Assembly: GCF_030052815.1 (NCBI RefSeq)
Contig: NC_079507.1
Location: forward strand, 53,269,571 to 53,333,570
DNA from: Hevea brasiliensis
Lineage: Eukaryota; Streptophyta; Magnoliopsida; Malpighiales; Euphorbiaceae
Direction: 5' to 3'
Length of the DNA: 64,000 bases
Below the pieces are notes generated by a model, which saw only the letters and a program-made list of their open reading frames with translations, ran no database searches and was not told the origin of the DNA. A program made the position numbers and the translations under genes. This document shows positions 42,822 through 54,349 of this stretch, piece by piece; the stretch's first letter is position 1, and the number at the start of each line of letters is the position of its first letter.

Positions 42822-44626
42822 ATATGCAAATGTAGTAGGCTTTGCGGTGCATGTTAGCTGCCTGCTTTTCACAGATTTTCCGTAGAGCGTAAGCTTGAGG
42901 TTTAAGTCTGTTGGGTGAAATCTTGTTGAGAAAAGTAGGAATGGCATGTGAGCCAGCTGAACACATTTGTGTGTTGTGATGATTGAGTCCTCAGAAGAGG
43001 AAGGCCTTTGATGTATGCATGTAAACTGAGCGTGGGACACTTGTTTGTTATGTTGAGCAGCCACGTGGAGTTCTAATCTAATTATTTTTAAATTCTAATT
43101 TTACAAGTTGGTGGAATCCTCCCTGGGTTTCTATATTGTTGCCTCTTAGAAAAGCACAGAACAGGATAGGGGAGCTTGTAAGGGGGAATCACACCCCCCA
43201 TTGCAAATGAGTGTCGTGGGTATGATTTTATTAGCAGTATTTATTTTTTAGTGTGAGATATTGATAACGCTGTTCTGCTGCCTTAAGGTGCTAATGGATT
43301 GAGGTTTACTAGTGTTTCGGCCTTGGTGTTTGTGAGCTGTTGTGGAAGAATTAAAATGGTTCATTAGAAAGAATCCTTCAATCTCTGAGTATATCGGAGA
43401 CTCAATTTTGGAATGAATTTGGCTTCCATTTCATTGATTTCAACTAGCTTTCAGATACAAAAGTACAAGAAAAAAAATCAATAAAAATTCTTTGAAATAT
43501 AAATCTCCTCAATCCGCAAATAGAAAACACAATTCTACAATCCACAAAAAGTTGATTTTTTTGCAATTGAACTTTTAAATGCAACTTTTCTTGCTGTGAG
43601 AAACCTTTTTTATCATATTTATTTTAGTGTATTTTTTTGCTAGTGCCAGATTTTAGTCAATAAAATTCAGTCTTTAGCTTTGTATTTTTGGCTCCCATTT
43701 TTCAACAAAATTAGTAAGTAATAATCCTGTCTTCTTGCAATCGAAAATTCTCAAGCATATCTTAAATTTAAAAAATGATGAAATATTTACATGATATTGA
43801 AAGGTTATTTATCAAGTATAAGAATAGTCTTCATAGGAAGAGGTGTCAAAGAAACCCGTTACATGCTATAGAACTTGTAGATCTCTAATAAACTGAATAA
43901 ATTTAACCGATTTGTTACAAAATTCTTCATTACAAAAGCAAACAACCAATAAATTCAGCAACTTGGTGGAAGATGTTGTGGAGAAATTGATGACACTTCT
44001 CAACCTTATTTCAATGGAGGAAGGTTAGAGCAAGCCTTCACAAGTTCATATGTTAGAAATTTTCTTGGTAATAACTCTGAAACTTGGTAAATCCTTGTGT
44101 CTCTCACTCAGCATGAAGGCCCTAAGTTCTTGTCTCTCACACTACAAAACAACTATCTCATACTGGAAACAAGGTTGGCATGTTAAACTCAATTCTTCAT
44201 GTCCACAAGGAATGGAGAATTTCAGAAAGAGTTTCATTTCTTATGATATCAGCAGCAAGTATAATTGACAAGGTAAATAGCTCAATCTCCTTAGTCTTAC
44301 AGAATTTGAAGTTGCCATGCTAGTAATTTACAATATTTGTATATTTTTGTATATATAATTGACGAGGTAAATAGTTTTTATCGTTATTAGTCAATTTTTT
44401 TTCTTAGTTAATTATTTTCATTTAAATCTACACGACAATCACAAAACCACACACAAAGTCCTCACAACAGTGGGACTTTTCATTTTTTATTAAACTCAAT
44501 TCAAAATTACAGAGTAATTGCACAACCATACAAAAACATTGTCACAACAAACATAAAGCTAAACTCATACCTAGTTATGTAGACGTGCATAGCCCATCCC
44601 CACATATATTTGTTTTGGACAAAACT
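42822..44626 (+). repeat. intergenic block between the DCD pseudogene and the receptor-like gene (unit U3)
   Basis: 3'-flank sequence shared with the other DCD fragments (CACATTTGTGTGTTGTG; a large part of the shared 3'-flank is deleted near 42979), then the shared ATTCTAATTTTACAAGTTGG and AAAAGCACAGAACAGGATAGGG segments. The last 900 bp match 28690-29498. It forms the convergent intergenic region between the plus-strand DCD gene and the minus-strand receptor gene. No gene seen. Confidence 0.65.
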
Positions 44627-47600
44627 CTATAAACCATGACCTTTCACAAATCTAGCAAAATTTACATAATACCACACCATAAATTTGTCCCACAAATTAT
44701 CTAGGAAATTGAAATATAAATGCCTCCATCTTCTATTAAACACTAAAGGACCCATCACTGCCCAAAATCCTATCACAAATCCTGGTGCAATGCTCACATA
44801 GAAATAGAACCAAGCAAATGATTTAGACCCTTTGTCTTCTTCTCCTCTTTCTATCCCAATAGGAGGCATATCACCATCAACATTGCAGTTCTTGCTGAGT
44901 GGAAGCCCACAAAGTTTGTTGTCGCTAAAACTAGACGGATCAAAGCCTTGCAATTGAGTGCCTGAAGGTATTATTCCTGATAACTTGTTGTTGGATAAAT
45001 TCAATCTACTCAAAAATGTCAAGCTTGACATACTTGGAGGAATTTCTCCAAAAAGTTGATTCTGAGAAAAATCAAGAGATTCTAATGCTTTCATATTTCC
45101 TATTTCCTCTGGAATTCTTCCACTCAAAAGATTATGTGACAAATTTAATGAATGCAATGCTTCAAGCCTTGTTATTTCTTCAGGAATAGCTCCTGATAAT
45201 TTATTATTTGAGAGGTCTATACTTCTCACGAAATTAAGATTGGTGGAATATTCAATCATTTTCCCCTTTGTCATAATTGAGGAACTATCAGAAAAAAGTG
45301 AGGGTCCACCAGTAGCAAAGCTGATTTTACCTTGATTTCCCATAGCATGATGACTTTCATTTACCATTTCAATAAAGTTATTGATACATGTTGGTATGGT
45401 ACCGCTGAGGCTGTTATTAGCAAGATCCAAGATTTGCAAATAAGTCATGCCGCAAAGCTCTGTAGGGATGTGACCATAAAATTGGTTCCCGCGAAGATTG
45501 AGAATAACCATAAATGAAAATTTTTGATTCTCCAGCCATGTTGAAATATTTCCCCCCAATCTATTTTCATCCAATTGAAGTACTGTCAATTCTTTGCAAT
45601 GTTCAAGTGACAATGGTATTTCACCAAAGAGAGTATTGTTGCGAAGATTTAAGTACCAGAGGTCACTTAAAATCCCAATGGAACTAGGAATTTTTCCACT
45701 GAAATAGTTGTCATTTAATTTTAAAATTCTTAAAGATTTCCAATTCATCCAACAATCAGGTATCTCTCCGGATAGATGATTTTTTCCAAAGTTAAGCAGC
45801 ATAGTGATCACATCATGCGTTCTCTGACATAGAAAGGTGAATAATGATCCAGAGTATAAATTATCGGAGAGATCTATCCAATGGGAAGATACATTAGGCA
45901 ATGGGCCGTTGAATTTATTTGAACTCAAGTCGATGGAGGAATACAAATCATTGGTGGAGGACAAATAGGGAATTTTGCCATGCAATTGGTTATGAGATAA
46001 ATTAAGATTAGAAAGTCTTAAAGAAAAGTCACTGAACCAAACAGGAAGGGTACTTGAAATTTTTGAGTTTGACAAGTCTAGAAAGACTAAATGCTTTAGT
46101 GAACGGAGCCATCTGGGAAGTTGAGGTCCAACATCCCAAGATCGCAAAGATATGCTTTTAACAAGTTGAAAAGGTGGAATCCAATGAGGATTGACTCTTA
46201 AAATCAGTTGGTTATGAGAGGCATCAAAATATCTCAGATTTGTAAGGTTTGCAAAGTGAATTTCAGAAACTTCACCCTCTAATGAATTATAAGAAATATA
46301 TACATCTACTAAATTTTCAAGGGCTCCAAAACCTATGGGAAGACTTCCATTCAGTTTGTTATTGGAAAGGGATAGAGACGTCAAGGAATTCAACACACCC
46401 AAAGTGGGCGGAATTTGGTGAGCAATCGAATTACGGGAAAGATGGAGAGAATCCAGATTCTTGAATTGTCCAAGAAGATTATTTAAATGACCTGATAATT
46501 GACAATTAGATAAAGACAACACCTCTATCCCATTTGAAACACATCCCGAGAGAATTTCAAATACCTCATTTATCTCTTGGCTTAAATTGGTGCCTGACAA
46601 ATCGAGTGACCTCAACTTGCAAAGATTTTTGAATGATGCCGGAATTCCTCCTTCAAGTTCATTGAATGACAAGTCGAGGTTGTTGAGGGAAGTCAAGTTT
46701 CCAATGGCACTTGGAATTGCTCCTTCAAGTTTGTTGCCTGACAAGTAAAGGTTGTTGAGGGAAGTCAAGTTTCCAATGGCACTTGGAATTGCTCCTTCAA
46801 GTTTGTTGCCTGACAAGTCGAGGTTGTTGAGGGAAGTCAAGTTTCCAATGGCACTTGGAATTGCTCCTTGAAAATTGGAGGATTTCAAGTCAAGACTGTT
46901 GAGGGAGGTAAAATTTCCAATGGCACTTGGAATTCCATCTAGCAACTCATAATTATAGGAAAGGCGAAGAAGCTCAAGCTGGGGAAGACCATGTAACCAA
47001 AAGGCCATGGAAGAATTAAAATGATTATAAGACAAATCAAGCTCTCTAAGTGAAGTTATATTTTGAAGTTGAACAGGGATTGGTCCAAAAAAATTATTAT
47101 ATGAAAGATCAAGAGAAGTCAAAGTTGGAATGTGAAAAATCCAACTGGACACAGAAGATTCACCAAATCTATTTCGTGACAAATCAAGGATGGCAAGTGA
47201 TGAAAAGTTGATGTTGGAAGGAACCTTATGACTTAGTGAACAGTATGACAAGTGTAACTCTACCAAAGAGGGGAGTTTGTTCATCGCATCCAACCAATCC
47301 AAGGCTTTACTAAGATCCACAGAACTCAAGTCAAGGAATTCTAATGATGAGAGACTAGAGAGCCAATCTAAATTCTCAACATATATCTCATGATAATAAT
47401 AATAACCATGACCTTCGAGATTTAGATATTGCAAATTTGAAAGATTTCCAAGTTGATGAGGAATCATTCCTCCAAATCCTGCTCCGGAGAAGTTAAGGTA
47501 TCTTAAACTCTTCATAGAGCCAAGGAATTTGGGAATGTGAATTCTTTCAAAATTGTTGTTGCTTAGGTCTAGACACTTCAAATGCTTCAAGTTGAGTAAA

Positions 47601-47968
47601 GATTGACTAATCTTACCTCTGAATGTCGAACTCTTCCAATATTCATAATAGTAACCAGTGGCATTAGAGGCATAATACTCATCCTCAGAAAGACTTCTAA
47701 GATGGAGCTCAAGAACATGGCTGGTGAGATTATCACAGATGACTCCAGGCCATTCACAGCAATCCGCATCACGATCCCAAGAAGAAAGCCGGTTAGAAGG
47801 ATCTTTAAGGCCAAGCTTGAACTGCAAAAGAGCTTCTCTCTCACTTTCAATACAGCCAGCATTAAAGCTTCCATGACAAAGGCCAAGGCTAAAAACAGTT
47901 GCTGCAAAGAGAAACCAAGGGAAAGCAAGTGTTAAAGAAGTAGCACTCATTGGTATTTTCATGAGCAT
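44627..47968 (-). CDS. leucine-rich-repeat receptor-like protein, EIX2 type
   Basis: An intact, intronless 1113-residue frame. Residues 1-33 are a signal peptide. 39-80 form the LRR N-terminal cap (GCIESEREALLQFKLGLKD ... CCEWPGVIC). Roughly 30 extracellular LRRs follow (LxxLDLSxNxLxGxIP type), interrupted late by an island containing MTKGKMIEYS, after which LRRs resume and end in LCGLPLSKNC. An acidic juxtamembrane stretch (ERGEEDKGSK), one membrane helix (about 1051-1077) and a 36-residue tail without a kinase complete it. The tail has YFNF and YVNF, fitting the YxxPhi endocytosis motif of EIX2-like receptors. Such proteins sit at the plasma membrane and detect microbial or other extracellular signals with co-receptor kinases; the ligand here is unknown. 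ATG 47968 is chosen because it opens the signal peptide; M3 or M7 are alternatives. Confidence 0.93.
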   Translation of the reverse strand: MLMKIPMSATSLTLAFPWFLFAATVFSLGLCHGSFNAGCIESEREALLQFKLGLKDPSNRLSSWDRDADCCEWPGVICDNLTSHVLELHLRSLSEDEYYASNATGYYYEYWKSSTFRGKISQSLLNLKHLKCLDLSNNNFERIHIPKFLGSMKSLRYLNFSGAGFGGMIPHQLGNLSNLQYLNLEGHGYYYYHEIYVENLDWLSSLSSLEFLDLSSVDLSKALDWLDAMNKLPSLVELHLSYCSLSHKVPSNINFSSLAILDLSRNRFGESSVSSWIFHIPTLTSLDLSYNNFFGPIPVQLQNITSLRELDLSYNHFNSSMAFWLHGLPQLELLRLSYNYELLDGIPSAIGNFTSLNSLDLKSSNFQGAIPSAIGNLTSLNNLDLSGNKLEGAIPSAIGNLTSLNNLYLSGNKLEGAIPSAIGNLTSLNNLDLSFNELEGGIPASFKNLCKLRSLDLSGTNLSQEINEVFEILSGCVSNGIEVLSLSNCQLSGHLNNLLGQFKNLDSLHLSRNSIAHQIPPTLGVLNSLTSLSLSNNKLNGSLPIGFGALENLVDVYISYNSLEGEVSEIHFANLTNLRYFDASHNQLILRVNPHWIPPFQLVKSISLRSWDVGPQLPRWLRSLKHLVFLDLSNSKISSTLPVWFSDFSLRLSNLNLSHNQLHGKIPYLSSTNDLYSSIDLSSNKFNGPLPNVSSHWIDLSDNLYSGSLFTFLCQRTHDVITMLLNFGKNHLSGEIPDCWMNWKSLRILKLNDNYFSGKIPSSIGILSDLWYLNLRNNTLFGEIPLSLEHCKELTVLQLDENRLGGNISTWLENQKFSFMVILNLRGNQFYGHIPTELCGMTYLQILDLANNSLSGTIPTCINNFIEMVNESHHAMGNQGKISFATGGPSLFSDSSSIMTKGKMIEYSTNLNFVRSIDLSNNKLSGAIPEEITRLEALHSLNLSHNLLSGRIPEEIGNMKALESLDFSQNQLFGEIPPSMSSLTFLSRLNLSNNKLSGIIPSGTQLQGFDPSSFSDNKLCGLPLSKNCNVDGDMPPIGIERGEEDKGSKSFAWFYFYVSIAPGFVIGFWAVMGPLVFNRRWRHLYFNFLDNLWDKFMVWYYVNFARFVKGHGL
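46678..46893 (-). repeat. three nearly identical 72-bp LRR units inside the receptor gene
   Basis: Units start at 46678, 46750 and 46822, each encoding one 24-residue repeat of type AIPSAIGNLTSLNNLDLSGN-KLEG. The DNA is almost identical across the units (differences such as AAGTCGAG against AAGTAAAG), unlike all other LRRs in the protein. A fourth diverged relative follows near 46894. This is a recent in-frame expansion of the LRR array. Confidence 0.92.
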
Positions 47969-48024
47969 TCACTACTAGAGGTAAAACTATGGAGGAATAC
48001 ACCAAAGAATGTCACAATGGAGTC

Positions 48025-48033
48025 CTATTTATA
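48025..48033 (-). promoter_or_regulatory. TATA box of the receptor-like protein gene
   Basis: The minus strand reads CATTATAAATAGGAC, 57-65 bp upstream of the ATG at 47968. This leaves room for a short leader of roughly 30 bases. No other TATA-like site is closer. Confidence 0.65.
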
Positions 48034-48529
48034 ATGTCTTTCATGCTTGATCACCACGAACACGCTGAGATGTAAATGGGAAGTTTCCATTGATTTTCCT
48101 ACTAATTTGTTTGTTTTGTGTAGATAATTCTAAATTATTAAATACAGACAATCAAATATCATTTTTTTTGAGCCCATCAAAATAAATTTATGTTGGAAAA
48201 TTAGGTTAGTTAAAAGTCTGTTCGACATATCTAATGGCTTCATTTGATTACCACTCTGCATAGAAGGTATCCATTGTATAACAATTAATCAATTTATAAA
48301 TTTTCTAAAAAAAGTTTACACTTATAATTTTTATTTTTAATATTTCCATATGAATTTCAAACACAACAAAATTTTAAAAGTATTTTAATTTTTTTTTCAA
48401 AATAATAAAGTTGGCATCTCGAACTATTTTTTAAAGAGTGCATATTAATTAATTATAATAATAATCAAAATAATTATTCTAAAACTCAACAGATTTATTA
48501 ACTAAATTTAATAAAAAAATTCAATTGTC

Positions 48530-49901
48530 AAAGAAGGAAAATGGCATTGCAAACCGTGTGGATCCCATGAAGAAAAATTCAATACATACTGAGTATTAGA
48601 AGGGCAAAGGAAATAAATATTAGAATTGACAACTTAGCGTGTAACTTGGAGAGCTCATGTGTAGACTTAGAATTATTGTAGAGAGAAAATAAGAATAGAA
48701 ATCATTAGAGTTTTCTTGCTTCTTTCCAACTTACAGCTACCAGAAAATCAAAATTTCCAAGTCTTATTACTGCTTCTCTTCCTCTGCTTTTATTGAACAT
48801 GGAGTCTCTAAACTTGAAGAAAAATATGCATATTCTATTGAAAAGAAAAATTAAAAAAAAAAAGCCCGATGAACAAATAAAACTTTTATTCACACACCCT
48901 CTAGAATCATTGAAACTCTTATACCTCATGCATACTGGAAAAAAAAAATGTTGATGGAAAAGAAAATCTTTAACATTATTGTTAGTATAGTTATCATAAT
49001 TTGATTTTTTTTCTAATGAAATTTTAGTATAATTATATTAATTTCATTTATAATTTAAATCTAATGTATTATTATTATTATTATTATTAACTTACTTTAT
49101 CTATTTCATAATTAAATTGAGTTTCATAAAAATAATTTAAAAAATATTATTTAATAACAATTTTACCAATAATGTTAAGTTATTCAAATTAAAGTCTTTC
49201 ACCCCTTCCCCTACACTAAGTAAATAGTTATAAAGTGAGGCGTTTCTAACACGACAAAATAAAAGAGTAAAAAATCAATGGACACGGCAAAACCAATAAA
49301 GTTAAGTCTTTCCACTACTGCAAAATAAAAAAGTAAAAAACCAATGAAAAGAAAAAGCATCGGCAAAGAAGGAAAATAGTATTACAAACCGTGTGGATCC
49401 CATGAAGAAAAATCCAATGCATACTAAGTATTAGAGGGGGCAAAGGAAATAAATATTAGAATTGACAACTTAGCGTGTAACTTGGAGAGCTCATGTTATA
49501 GACTTAGAATTATTGTAGGAAGAAAATAAGAATAGAAATCATTAGAGTTTTCTTGCTTCTTTCCAACTTACAGCTACCAGAAAATCAAAATTTCCAAGTC
49601 TTATTACTGCTTCTCTTCCTCTGCTTTTATTGAGCATGGAGTCTCTAAACTAGAAGAAAAATATGCATATTCTATTGAAAAGAAAAATTAAAAAAAAAAA
49701 AGCCCGATGAACAAATAAAACTTTTATTCACACACCCTCTAGAATCATTGAAACTCTTATACCTCATGCATACTGGAAAAAAAATGTTGATGGAAAAGAA
49801 AATCTTTAGCATCATTGTTAGTATAGTTATCATAATTTGATTTTTTTTCTAATGAAATTTTAGTATAATTATATTAATTTCATTTATAATTTAAATCTAA
49901 T

Positions 49902-49940
<39 letters not shown>

Positions 49941-50035
49941 TACTTTATCTATTTCATAATTAAATTGAGTTTCATAAAAATAATTTAAAAAATATTATTT
50001 TGTTATTTTAGTGTTTTCATAAATAAATATGTGAA
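48530..50035 (-). repeat. 835-bp tandem duplication upstream of the receptor gene
   Basis: 48530-49200 and 49366-50035 are colinear with an offset of 835 bp (for example CAAACCGTGTGGATCCCATG; TAACTTGGAGAGCTCATGT; TTTTCTTGCTTCTTTCC). The second copy has a longer ATT run (49903-49937 against about 49065-49089) and a one-base difference in GAGCATGGAGTC. The duplicated piece includes the segment that also recurs near 9650-9900 and 55830-56100. It lies 0.6-2 kb upstream of the start codon, so enhancer content may be doubled. No gene is encoded; the small minus-strand open frame at 48705-48929 is not credible. Confidence 0.85.
49903..49937 (+). repeat. (ATT)n microsatellite
   Basis: About 12 ATT units in the right arm of the 835-bp duplication; the left arm has a shorter array. 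A third, longer array is at 53403-53454 in similar flanking sequence. Confidence 0.9.
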
Positions 50036-51764
50036 ATTTAATTTTAAATTAATTTTTAATTTTTTCTAACTAATATATTTAAAAAAATATATTATTTTAA
50101 TAACAACTCCATCAATAAAGCTAAATTATCCAAATTAAAGTTTTTACTCATTTCCATACGTCAAGTAAATGGTTATAAAATTAAGTCTTTCCAATACAAC
50201 AAAATAAAAAAGCAAAAAAACTAATGAAATCGGCAAAGTTAATAAAGTCAAGTCTTTCAAATATGACAAAATAAAAAAGCAAAAAACCAATGGAAACAAC
50301 TGAGTCAATTTTTCCCTATGCGACGAGGAAAAAAAAAACAAACATAAACTTGTAAATGAAATAAATGATAAAAAGCAAAGGCTTGGTTCAAAACAGCTTG
50401 TCTCTCCCCTTTGATGCTAAAGATATCCTTAATTCAAATTGCCTGTTGAAGAAGACACTGCTTATGGAATCCTATTTTAGAATGCAATGCATAGAACATC
50501 CTTAATGGCAACTTGTGGAAATTTACAAGTAGTGTCAATTTGTTTCATTTGTTAACCTCTTGCATCAGCATTAAAGAAGAAAAAAAAACAAAAAAAAAAA
50601 GACTCAACTTGTGAAAATTTATGAATATTGTTGATTCATTTGATGGGTACTTGTGGAAATTTAGAAGTACCTCAATTTGTTAGCATTTAATGTTTTAACC
50701 CCAATTAAAACATTATCTCTTATTTATAATGTTTGGTGACATGGTATTAATACTAGTTCTTACAAATTGAAAGAGTAGTTTATAAAACATTACCCTTGAG
50801 AGAAAGTTTTGATTAAAATAAAAAAAAATCATACCATCATTTTTACATTTAACCACTAATTCAACAGTTATTTTACCGAACACTTCTACTTTAAATCACT
50901 ATATGATTTGTTAACTGCTAATAACTAATATATAATAGCTAACAACTAATAAAACAACTCACAACTATTAAATCAGTTAAAACTGTCGAACAGACCGTTA
51001 GTAACCCTTTCATTGATTTCAACTAGCTCTAGATACAAAAGTATAGAAGAAAAATCAATAAAGATTCACCCATATTATTTGCAGCAAAAATAATTCAAAA
51101 TGTAAAGCTCAAACAGCCACATCTATTAAAACTTATTTTTCCCATGTGAATAACTGTGTAAATCTGCCCAAAGTAGGGATCCGCCTTAACTGAATTTCCA
51201 CGGTCGCTAACTGATTGAAGTCATAACAAGATAACACAAGCTAAGTTCTTTTCAAATCTTGCCATTTTGGTCAGATCTCTTTTAATGCTCATAAAATTTT
51301 ATTTATGATGCTATATCATAATCAAGTTAGCAAAGAGTTTATGGAAAGATAATCAACAGAAATTATCATCTCAGCAAAATTCTATTTGATCTCATCAGAC
51401 AAATTCAATGAACTATCAGCCAATAGTGAGCAAAGAATCATTATAGAGCCGGCAGCTGAAATTGGTAACAAACCAGAACAGAGCAGTTAGAGGAATGGAA
51501 GTAGCTGTGCTGAGAAACATTACATAATAATTATGCCAAACTGTATTTTCGAATTTATAAGTAAAAGGAATAAACTGATGAAACTTCTCTCCTGCTTTGG
51601 CCGTATGATTTTTCGTTCCTTGGTTTTGCAACGTGCAATACCACTAAGGTAAATCAAGTTACCTCTAGATAACTTGCGGCAATGACACTAAACTATGCAT
51701 CCATACTATTAATGGTTCTGAGTTTCTTACTACTCCACAACACTCATGACTCATTGCTAGTGTA
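50036..51764. other. intergenic DNA; duplicated ENY2 3' flank
   Basis: 50150-50310 repeats a short unit (AAGTCTTTCCAATA-GACAAAATAAAAAAGC) seen at several places in the window. 50690-51000 is AT-rich and resembles 54100-54350, possibly an old MITE (ends like AAACTGTCGAACAGACC), but I could not define its borders. 51003-51680 is shared with 54350-55020 and in part with 12270-12480 and 59735-59960. No gene seen. Confidence 0.5.
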
Positions 51765-52238
51765 TCAAACAGCAGCTTGAACAAGAAAAGCATGAATTCT
51801 TTGCAACAGCTCAGCCTTTATGGAATCAGGAATAGATGCTGAATGGGCAAAGGCATGGCAATTTTCATAACTACAAAATGTAATAAAAAAGCAGAAGGAA
51901 AATAAAGATTAACTAGATAATCTATCATCCAAATTGAGTTGAGAAACAAGTGTGTTCATCAGTCAACAAAGGCATGGTCAACTAAACCATATGAACATGA
52001 ATAAACATGAATAAAATCAGGTGCAGTCCCTTTTCAGTATACAAATTTTGAATAATAGAATGTTTGAATCCCAATCCTCATATGAATGTCCGGTAACTAG
52101 CAGATTAAACAACAAAGTTGCATGTTTAGACCATTAAAGAAAAACTGTAGAAACTTCCTACCTCTGCCCTTAGGGGTAATTACATGTACAAGGTCATCCA
52201 CAGTAACATTGTTCCTCCCTTTCTTCTTTATAAATGCC
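51765..52238 (-). pseudogene. ENY2: ENY2/SUS1 homologue, last two exons only
   Basis: On the minus strand an exon at 52238-52162 reads AFIKKKGRNNVTVDDLVHVI then TPKGR and splices in phase (GAG|gtagg ... cattcag|CATC) to a terminal exon at 51838-51765 reading ASIPDSIKAELLQRIHAF then LVQAAV and a stop. This is the C-terminal half of plant ENY2, the small helical subunit shared by the SAGA deubiquitination module and the TREX-2 mRNA-export complex. Both exons are open and correctly bordered. I find no upstream exons encoding the N-terminal helices in 52240-55000, so the copy appears 5'-truncated. A very long first intron reaching beyond recognition is the alternative. Confidence 0.75.
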
Positions 52239-53401
52239 CTACACAAGATAAGATCAAGAGTGATTTGAAAATGATAAAAACACAGTAAACAATTACAAAC
52301 ACAGTAAACAATTCCAAAGGAAAAATAACAAAATTAAAACTTCCAATTATTTTCACTTTTGGCCTCTTAATTTTAGAGATTATTTTATTTTTTCTCTTAA
52401 TTTTAATTTTTTTTACAATAAAAGGCCCACATATACTCTTGTTGCTATTAGAACAATTATTATATTAAAATTAAATAATTACTCTGTGTTTAATTAAATA
52501 ATTTTCAAACCTTAACAAACATTTACAACAAGAATATATCTTCTTTTGTATTTTTAATAGACTCATATTTTACGTAAATTTTTACTCTATTTTGATTATA
52601 TTTCTTCTCATACAATCTGTTAATTTATTTATCAAATTAAAATAAAAGTATACATGAAATATTATTCTATTTTGATTAATTTTTTAATTAAAATATATTA
52701 GAATATCCTAATTAATTAGTACTAGATATTTTGAGATGGGTAAAACTTCATGGATTTATTATTTATCTACGAACTTTGATTCACCAGTTTTTACCATTTT
52801 ATAGAACTAAAACCTATTGATTCATAATAATTCTATATTATAAGTGATTTTAAAAGTATATTTTTTGTACTGATCTGATATATTTAAAATAAATTATTTG
52901 AAAAATGCTATTTAAAAATAATGAAGGAGCTCAAAATTTTTATCTGTTAGAGTAATTCTATCGGACTAGATAGAGAGTATTTTTTACCTGTTATCTCTGA
53001 ATTTTAATTTATTATAATAAAATTATTTAATTTTAATATGAGTTAAAAATGTAACTCAATATTAGAGACAATTCCAATATTAAAGCTTGTTGGTGTATAA
53101 TTATTTTTTTAATCTTTAGTATTGTATATAGTTTTATATTTTTTACTATATATCAAGTGGTAATAAATATATTATAAATTATTACATATCAAATGGCTAA
53201 TTTAAAATTATGTGGTTTCTTAAACAATCTTTTTATCTGGCCATGCTTTGATTTTAAGGTTTGTATATATTTTAATTAAATTTATATCATTGTTAGGATT
53301 ATTGTTAGTATAGTTATCATAATTTTATTTTTTTTAATGAAATTTCAGTATAATTTATACTAGAATTATATTGATTTGATTTATAATTTAAATCTAATAT
53401 C

Positions 53402-53402
<1 letters not shown>

Positions 53403-53454
<52 letters not shown>
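53403..53454 (+). repeat. (ATT)17 microsatellite
   Basis: Longest of three related ATT arrays; its flanks (TTTAAATCTAAT before, CTATTTCATAATTAAATTGAG after) match those at 49065 and 49903. Confidence 0.95.
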
Positions 53455-53455
<1 letters not shown>

Positions 53456-53992
53456 CTATTTCATAATTAAATTGAGTTTCATAAAAATAATTTGAAAAAA
53501 AGTTGTTATGTTATTTTAGTGTTTTTATAAATAAATAGGTGAAATTTAATTTTAAAATTTTTTTAACTAATATATTTAAAAAATATTATTTTAAAAACAA
53601 CTCCAAATCATTCATTTTAAAGCATTTACTCCATTCCACACGCCAAGTAAATGATTATAAAATCAAGTCTTTCCAATACCACAAAAATAAAAAGACAAAG
53701 AACTAATGGAAACGGCAAAATCATAAAGTCAAGTATTTTTAATACAATAAAATAAGAAAATAAAAAATTAATAGAAATGGCAAAGCCAATTCTTTCCTAT
53801 AAAAAAGAAAGAAGACCAAGTAAATGAAATAAACGATGAAAAGCAATAAAGGCTTAGTTCCATAGCATGTTGAAGAAGACTTTACTTGTAGAATCTTATT
53901 TTAGAATGCAATGCATAGAAACATCCTTGATGGCAACTTGTGGAAATTTACGAATAGTGTTAATTTGTTTATTTTTTAACTTCTTGCATCAG

Positions 53993-53996
<4 letters not shown>

Positions 53997-54042
<46 letters not shown>
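53997..54042 (+). repeat. 46-base poly-A run
   Basis: A pure A run. Related blocks carry only 9-10 A at the same place (near 10611 and 56951), so it is an expanded slippage tract rather than a retroposon tail. Confidence 0.9.
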
Positions 54043-54044
<2 letters not shown>

Positions 54045-54349
54045 GAGCCAATTTATTTGATGGGTACTTGTGGAAATTTAGGAGTATCGTCAATTTGTTA
54101 GAGTTTAATATTTTGATACTAATCAAAACATTACCTTTCTTATTTATACTATTTGATAGTATAGTGTTTACAATAATACGAAGAAATGATTTATGAAACG
54201 TTACTCATTTAACTTTTAGAGGTAGGGAGAGTATTTTAATTAAATGATATCACTATTTAAATAGGTAACCACTAATATTTAACGGTTAGTAAAATAATTG
54301 ATAGCTACTTGAACAGTTAATATTATCAAACAACCATTCCTAACCCTTT

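Larger units (their letters stand above)
52239..54349. other. AT-rich intergenic stretch with simple repeats
   Basis: Very AT-rich DNA. 53270-53980 resembles 48980-49330 and 49820-50540, the receptor upstream duplication. It holds an ATT array (53403-53454) and a poly-A run (53997-54042). No gene, RNA gene or element ends could be recognised. Confidence 0.5.
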
